Below, one piece after another: positions 59,962 to 64,000 of a stretch of DNA of 64,000 bases. Position 1 is the stretch's first letter; each line of letters begins with the position of its first letter. Below the pieces are notes generated by a model. The model was given only the letters and a program-made list of their open reading frames with translations, did not search any database and had not been told where the DNA came from. Origin of the DNA: Hyperoodon ampullatus (Eukaryota > Chordata > Mammalia > Artiodactyla > Ziphiidae); NCBI GenBank assembly GCA_949752795.1, contig OX457075.1, positions 6,004,001 to 6,068,000 on the forward strand, given 5' to 3'. The position numbers and the translations under genes are program-made.

Positions 59962-60451
59962 TGTAAAATTGTAGCAGGGAAGAACAAATCTGACTCTGTA
60001 TTAGGTCTGTTTCTTGCTTTAGTCTTGGTGCTCTGTTGCCTGTGCTTAGTTATGCTGGCTCTGTGCCTTTTGTAAAAGAATGTTGCCTGTAGCCTGAAAT
60101 ATACAGGAGAGCCTATTTTCAAGGCTCTGACCTTTAAGAGTCTATTCATAGAGAGAGAAAAAGTTGCAGAACAGAGAATAATATTTGTTTTGTTGGAGGT
60201 TTACAGGAGCATGTGACCTGACCTACATGGACAGCTGCGAAGAGGTTTGTAACAACCAACCTCGCCCCTCCTTCATCTTGCCTTTAAAAGTGCTTTGCTG
60301 AAACCCTTCGAGGAGTTCAGGGTTTTTTTGGGCAGGAGCGACCTGTCTCCCTACAGGGCCCTGCAATAAACTTTTCTCTGCTCCAAACTCCTACGTTTTG
60401 GTTTGTTTGGCCTCACTGTGCGTTGGGCACAGGAACTTGTGTTCAGTAACA
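59962..60451 (+). mobile_element. solo LTR-like element
   Basis: About 490 bp starting TGTAAAATTGTAGCAGGG and ending GTTCAGTAACA. TATA-like CCTTTAAAAGTGC at 60,280-60,295 and AATAAA at 60,365-60,370 are placed as in a class I LTR. No clear target duplication, so the ends are approximate. Confidence 0.55.
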
Positions 60452-60834
60452 AAATGTCTCAAGCTTTCAATCTAAATAACAATACAATCTGCAAAAAAAC
60501 TAGCTGGTATATATATTACCTTTCAAATCTTATTTAGTTTATATTTATTTTTAAATTATGTTACAAAATATAGTCAATCATCATTATTCAATTATTCCAT
60601 ACCTGCAAATTTGCCTATTTGCTCAGATTTATTTGTAAGCCCCGAAATCAATATTTGTAGCTCTTTTTGGATCATTTGAGTTTACGAACAAATGGCCAAA
60701 AATTCATTTGTAACAAGGCTCACATTCCCAGCTGAGATTGAACAGCTGATACTCTGCCTTCTTATTGCAGCTCTGCTGCAGAGACGACCAGAAGATGGAG
60801 TTGGCACTGTATTGAAGAAGCTTGGGTTCTGAGG

Positions 60835-60965
60835 CCAGTTGCAGGGTGTTTGAATCTCAGCTATGGTACCTATTGCTGACATGACCCCAGGCAAGTCACT
60901 TTTCACTTCTCCTTTGTAAATTAGGGAAAATAGAATCTTCCAGGATGAGATGTTTTCAGGATTTA
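60835..60965. repeat. MIR-like fragment
   Basis: TGACCCCAGGCAAGTCACTTTTC and TCCTTTGTAAATTAGGG resemble MIR. Confidence 0.55.
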
Positions 60966-61443
60966 AGATCACAATCTCTATGAGATACATACATATTTCC
61001 CCTTGAAATGTTGATTCAGCAACAGCTAATTCAGCGTTTGGGGCTTTATAGAACATAGTTATCACAAGAATTGAATGTATTAGTATGATCTCACTAATAT
61101 AAGAATAAATATTAAAACTACATTTTTTTTTTAGAGATAAAAGGTCCAGTATACTTTTTGTGAAATAGAAACTTGGTCAGTTATTTTTTTTCCCTGAGTC
61201 TGTAATTTAAAAATATGTGTGTGTGTGTATGTATGTTTATGTATGTTACAATATTTATGTATTGCTTGTGACATAATGAAAAAAATTAAATATTAAAACA
61301 TTTGCTCTTATTCAGACAAAATGGCTATTTAACAAACTAAACACAAAAATAACTTTACAAATGATATGTATGAATTGATTTCGGCCATGTAGTCCAGAAA
61401 GAATAAAAAACCCATAAAACACAAAGAATGATTTCTTAATGAC

Positions 61444-61511
61444 AGGAGTTTCTGAGACCTTTGTCCCAGTCTTCTGTGGCACTGTAATTTGTATAAGCGA
61501 TGGTTCAGAAT
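61444..61511 (-). CDS. ADAM-like exon 2, left copy
   Basis: 68 nt; shares QITVPQKTGT with the right copy and lacks its NTNDG-type insertion. Donor changed to GTCATT. Confidence 0.65.
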
Positions 61512-62110
61512 CTACAGTGAGCAAAACAGGTGTGAGCGTTCCCCAGCGCACGGCAGCATCCTTATCCTTCTCTTATTTGTCCTCTCCTATCACATCACTC
61601 GTGGATCTTCCAAGCCCCAGCGCGCGCGCGCACGCACGCACGCACACAATCATCCTGCGCAGGGTTCCAGGAAGAGGCTCCTCTAGAAGCGGGAGTGTTA
61701 CTACCCCACCACCGTCCAGAGACCCTCGGGGCTGGCTGACCTCAGCCCTGGGTAGGTGAAGAAGGGCTGCTCCCAGGACCCCATCCAGGTTCCCTCCTCC
61801 CCCCACCTCCCTGGAAGACAAGCGCCCCCTCCTGCGGTGCAGGGTCCCGGAGTGAGGGACAACTAACCCAGTCCTGCTCGGAGCCCTCCGACCAGCGGGC
61901 CCGCCAGGACCCTGAAACTGGGCGGGCTCGGACCCGACGGCGGGCTCTCCCCAGCCTGGCCTGGGCTTCTGCAGCAAGGAGGGCGACGCCTCCCGCGCCA
62001 AGGAACCCTGCAACGAAGGGCCACCCTCCTATCCAGCAGGGTCCCCACTTACGATGGCCCGCGGAGGTCAGCCGGCCCAGCCCTGAGAGGAGCAGCAAGA
62101 GAGACAGCAT
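61444..62110 (-). CDS. testis-type ADAM gene, coding exons 1 and 2, left-hand inverted copy
   Basis: Exon 1 (62,053-62,110) encodes the same signal peptide MLSLLLLLSGLGRLTSAG with GTAAGT donor. Exon 2 (61,444-61,511) follows CACTGTAG and encodes SEPSLIQITVPQKTGTKVSE plus TP, five codons shorter than the other copy. The base pattern after it is GTCATT instead of GTAATT, a weaker donor. No ADAM exon 3 was recognised in the 20 kb downstream on this strand, so this copy may be a 5' fragment rather than a working gene. Confidence 0.7.
62053..62110 (-). CDS. ADAM-like exon 1, left copy (signal peptide)
   Basis: 58 nt, identical coding sense to the right copy. Its 5' flank has an 18-bp-longer segment (CGCCATCGCGGTGGCGAG region) before the shared GGCCGGCCAGCCAC. 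Confidence 0.75.
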
Positions 62111-62345
62111 TGAGTGGCTGGCCGGCCTCGCCACCGCGATGGCGATTGACTGGAAACGGTGCAGCGAGCGCGCGGGGCCCTGCGCTCTAGGTCCCGTCGG
62201 GGAGGGGCGGGGAGGGAGGGCAGAGAGGGCGGAGGGGCGGGGCTGGGAGGGAGGGCAGAGCATAGGGGCGGGGCGGGGCGGGAGCGGAGGGGCGGGGCGG
62301 AGTGGGGCGGGACTGGGGCGGGACTGGGGCGGGACTGGGGCGGGG
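62111..62345 (-). promoter_or_regulatory. GC-box-rich promoter of left ADAM copy
   Basis: On the plus strand at least eight GGGGCGG or GGGGCGGG blocks (62,180-62,345), i.e. Sp1-type GC boxes in a CpG-rich stretch. No TATA box. Confidence 0.6.
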
Positions 62346-62739
62346 AAGGATTGGATCTGTCTGACCGGGCTGGAGGGCTATGTACTGTTCTATGTATAGT
62401 ATGATGTCATTTGCAAAGTTATGTATTCAGTTCAAATTCTAGGGATCCAGACTTTTATTTCCAACAACCTGTTGAATACCTGATAGTCCACAAATGCCTG
62501 AAATTCAACATATCTTCAACCAAACTTATTATCTCCCAACTCCTGTACAAATCTGCTTCTTGTAAATGTGTTGCCACTATAATTTCAGTTGCCTAGTCAT
62601 TAACAATTTCAGTAACCTTCATATAAAGTAGTCAACAAACCTGTCTTTTCTATATCTATTATAAGGGTAAACACAAATCTATAAAATAAAACATTAATTT
62701 TCTCTGGTACCAGAAATGAAAAAGGACTCTTCTTTCTCA

Positions 62740-62785
<46 letters not shown>

Positions 62786-63034
62786 GGCACAGGCACACAG
62801 ACACTCCCTTTTCTTAGACAACTTCCTTTAAAAACATGTAATTGTTAATCCTTTCTCTGTCTCTTGAAGGTGTAAATCTTTTTGAAAATTAAGTACGACT
62901 CTTGCCAGCTTTACATTCCAGGGATGTTTTTCTTAAGGACTTTGTAGTCATCTGTTGCAATCATAAGCATTATGGAAAATAACTCTCTGTATCCCTGGCA
63001 CCTCGGGATTTAGTCTCCAGCCCGGCCCCTCAGC
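62346..63034. other. spacer between the divergent ADAM copies
   Basis: About 690 bp, AT-rich, with a (TC)n(AC)n run at 62,738-62,786. I see no gene; it is not palindromic. Confidence 0.7.
62738..62786. repeat. (TC)n(AC)n microsatellite
   Basis: TCTC run followed by a CA run. Confidence 0.95.
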
Positions 63035-63054
63035 TCCCTCCCAGCCCCTCTCCA

Positions 63055-63221
63055 GGCTTCCAGTCCCGCCCGCCCCGCCCCGCCCCGCCCCGCCCCGCCC
63101 CTCTGCTCGGCCCTCCCTCCCAGCCCCGCCCCTCCGCTCCCGCCCCTCCCCGACGGGACCTAGAGCGCAGGGCCTCGCGCGCTCGCTGCACCGTTTCCAG
63201 TCAACGCCGGCCAGCCACGCA
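63055..63221 (+). promoter_or_regulatory. GC-box-rich promoter of right ADAM copy
   Basis: CCGCCCCGCCCC repeats at about 63,065-63,100 and 63,124-63,148, then GGGACCTAGAGCGCAGGGCC shared with the left promoter. CpG-rich, no TATA box. Confidence 0.6.
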
Positions 63222-63279
63222 ATGCTGTCTCTCTTGCTGCTCCTCTCAGGGCTGGGCCGGCTGACCTCCGCGGGCCATC
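63222..63279 (+). CDS. ADAM-like exon 1, right copy (signal peptide)
   Basis: 58 nt, ATG in GCAATGC context, donor GTAAGT in phase 1. Confidence 0.8.
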
Positions 63280-63895
63280 GTAAGTGAGTACCCTGCTGGA
63301 TAGGAGGGTGGCCCGTCGTCGCAGGGTCCCTTGGCGCGGGAGGCGTCGCCCTCCTTGCTGCAGAAGCCCAGGCCAGGCTGGGGAGAGTCCTGCGTCGGGT
63401 CCGAGCCCGCCCAGTTTCAGGGTCCTGGCGGGCCCGCTGGTCGGAGGGCTCTGAGCAGGACTGGGATAGTTGTCCCTCACTCCGGGACCCTGCACCGCAG
63501 GAGGGGGCGCCTGTCTTCCAGGGAGGTGGGGGGAGGAGGGAACCTGGATGGGGTCCTGGGAGCAGCCCTTCTTCACCTACCCAGGGCTGAGGTCAGCCAG
63601 CCCCGAGGGTCTCTGGACGGTGGTGGGGTAGTAACACTCCCGCTTCTAGAGGAGCCTCTTCCTGGAACCCTGCGCAGGATGATTGTGTGCGTGCGTGCGC
63701 GCGCGCACTGGGGCTTGGAAGATCCACGAGTGATGTGATAGGAGAGGACAAGAGAAGGGTAAGGATGCAGCTGTGCGCTGGGGAAGGCTCACACCTGGTT
63801 TCCTTACTGCAGACACTGAAACATCACTTCTACAAATTACAGTGCCACAGAAAACTGGGACAAACACCAATGACGGCGGTGTTTCAGAAACGCAT
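63222..63895 (+). CDS. testis-type ADAM gene, coding exons 1 and 2, right-hand copy
   Basis: Exon 1 (63,222-63,279) encodes MLSLLLLLSGLGRLTSAG, a signal peptide, and ends at a perfect GTAAGT donor. After a 533-bp intron, exon 2 (63,813-63,895) follows TTACTGCAG and encodes TETSLLQITVPQKTGT and then NTNDGGVSETH, ending before GTAATT. The xLQITVPxK stretch is the prodomain start shared by ADAM2, 3, 5, 18 and 32. Residues look closest to ADAM3; position next to IDO1 in other mammals would predict ADAM2. These are membrane proteins of sperm-egg interaction and sperm maturation. The gene runs on beyond the right edge, so paralogue and integrity are open. Confidence 0.8.
63813..63895 (+). CDS. ADAM-like exon 2, right copy
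   Basis: 83 nt, acceptor TTACTGCAG, donor GTAATT. Start of the ADAM prodomain. Confidence 0.78.
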
Positions 63896-64000
63896 GTAAT
63901 TAAGAAATCACTTAAAACATATGAGTATTTTAGTTTTACTGGACTGCAAGACCCAAATCAATTCATGCATACCCCTTCATGAAATTTTGTGTCCTAATGA

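Larger units (their letters stand above)
61330..62345 (-). repeat. left arm of imperfect inverted repeat (ADAM 5' end)
   Basis: The complement of this arm matches 63,035 to the end of the window. Identity is highest in the intron 1 core and lower in exon 2 and beyond it. Centre of symmetry is about 62.7 kb. Confidence 0.9.
63035..64000 (+). repeat. right arm of imperfect inverted repeat (ADAM 5' end)
   Basis: Matches the left arm in reverse. Similarity still continues at the window edge (CTGGACT, then CCAAATCAATTCATGCATA against CCGAAATCAATTCATACATA), so the duplicated unit is longer than what is visible. Confidence 0.9.

Noticed and set aside
61573..62263. 146- and 173-codon open frames on the minus strand, with a matching one at 63,331-63,738
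   Set aside because: They lie across CpG-rich ADAM intron 1 and its promoter; GC-rich DNA has few stops. The similarity between the two sides comes from the inverted repeat, not from a protein.
61330..64000. ADAM inverted repeat as a pure assembly artefact
   Set aside because: The arms are not identical: many substitutions, indels and different exon 2 sequences. A mis-joined read would give near-perfect arms. Not fully excluded without long reads.

Overview
This is mammalian genomic DNA, almost certainly from a cetacean or close cetartiodactyl relative. The best evidence is at least fifteen copies of a tRNA-derived SINE of the CHR type (starting GGCTTCCCTGGTGGCRCAG, with an RNA polymerase III B box GGTTCGNNCCC and an A tail), plus cetartiodactyl-style L1 3' ends and a small mariner element. 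The window is one continuous stretch of an autosomal locus that corresponds to the human 8p11 segment ADAM cluster - IDO1 - IDO2, read here from the opposite side. Coding sequence is a few percent of the window, and most long open frames are by-products of SINEs, CpG-rich introns or dinucleotide repeats.

Two tandem genes for tryptophan-degrading haem dioxygenases lie on the minus strand. IDO1 is complete (about 42,267 down to 30,295). Ten coding exons, including a 15-nt microexon at 36,188-36,202, join in frame to 410 codons plus stop. IDO2 begins 8 kb downstream (22,262) and runs off the left edge; its first four coding exons are present (22,164-22,262; 10,389-10,484; 3,107-3,226; 875-993). 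The four exons have exactly the lengths of IDO1 exons 1-4 (99, 96, 120, 119 nt), as expected for a tandem duplication. Upstream of IDO1 a proximal ISRE (42,402-42,413) and a distal GAS plus ISRE pair (43,426-43,454) match the interferon-gamma control of IDO1 known in other mammals.

From about 43.5 to 61.3 kb the window is repeat-rich DNA: several L1 fragments, a Tigger relic, a 6.4-kb endogenous retrovirus on the minus strand (53,113-59,531, two LTRs, 5-bp target duplication GTATC, primer site, polypurine tract, broken gag and env, no recognisable pol), and a solo-LTR-like element (about 59,962-60,451).

At the right end (61.4-64.0 kb) two copies of the first two coding exons of a testis-type ADAM gene stand head to head, about 1.1 kb apart, in an imperfect inverted repeat with GC-box-rich flanks. 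Intron 1 is nearly identical between the copies while exon 2 differs by about 15 percent and a 15-nt indel. This is the least ordinary structure in the window. No CRISPR arrays, bacterial genes, tRNA genes (other than SINEs) or rRNA genes were seen.
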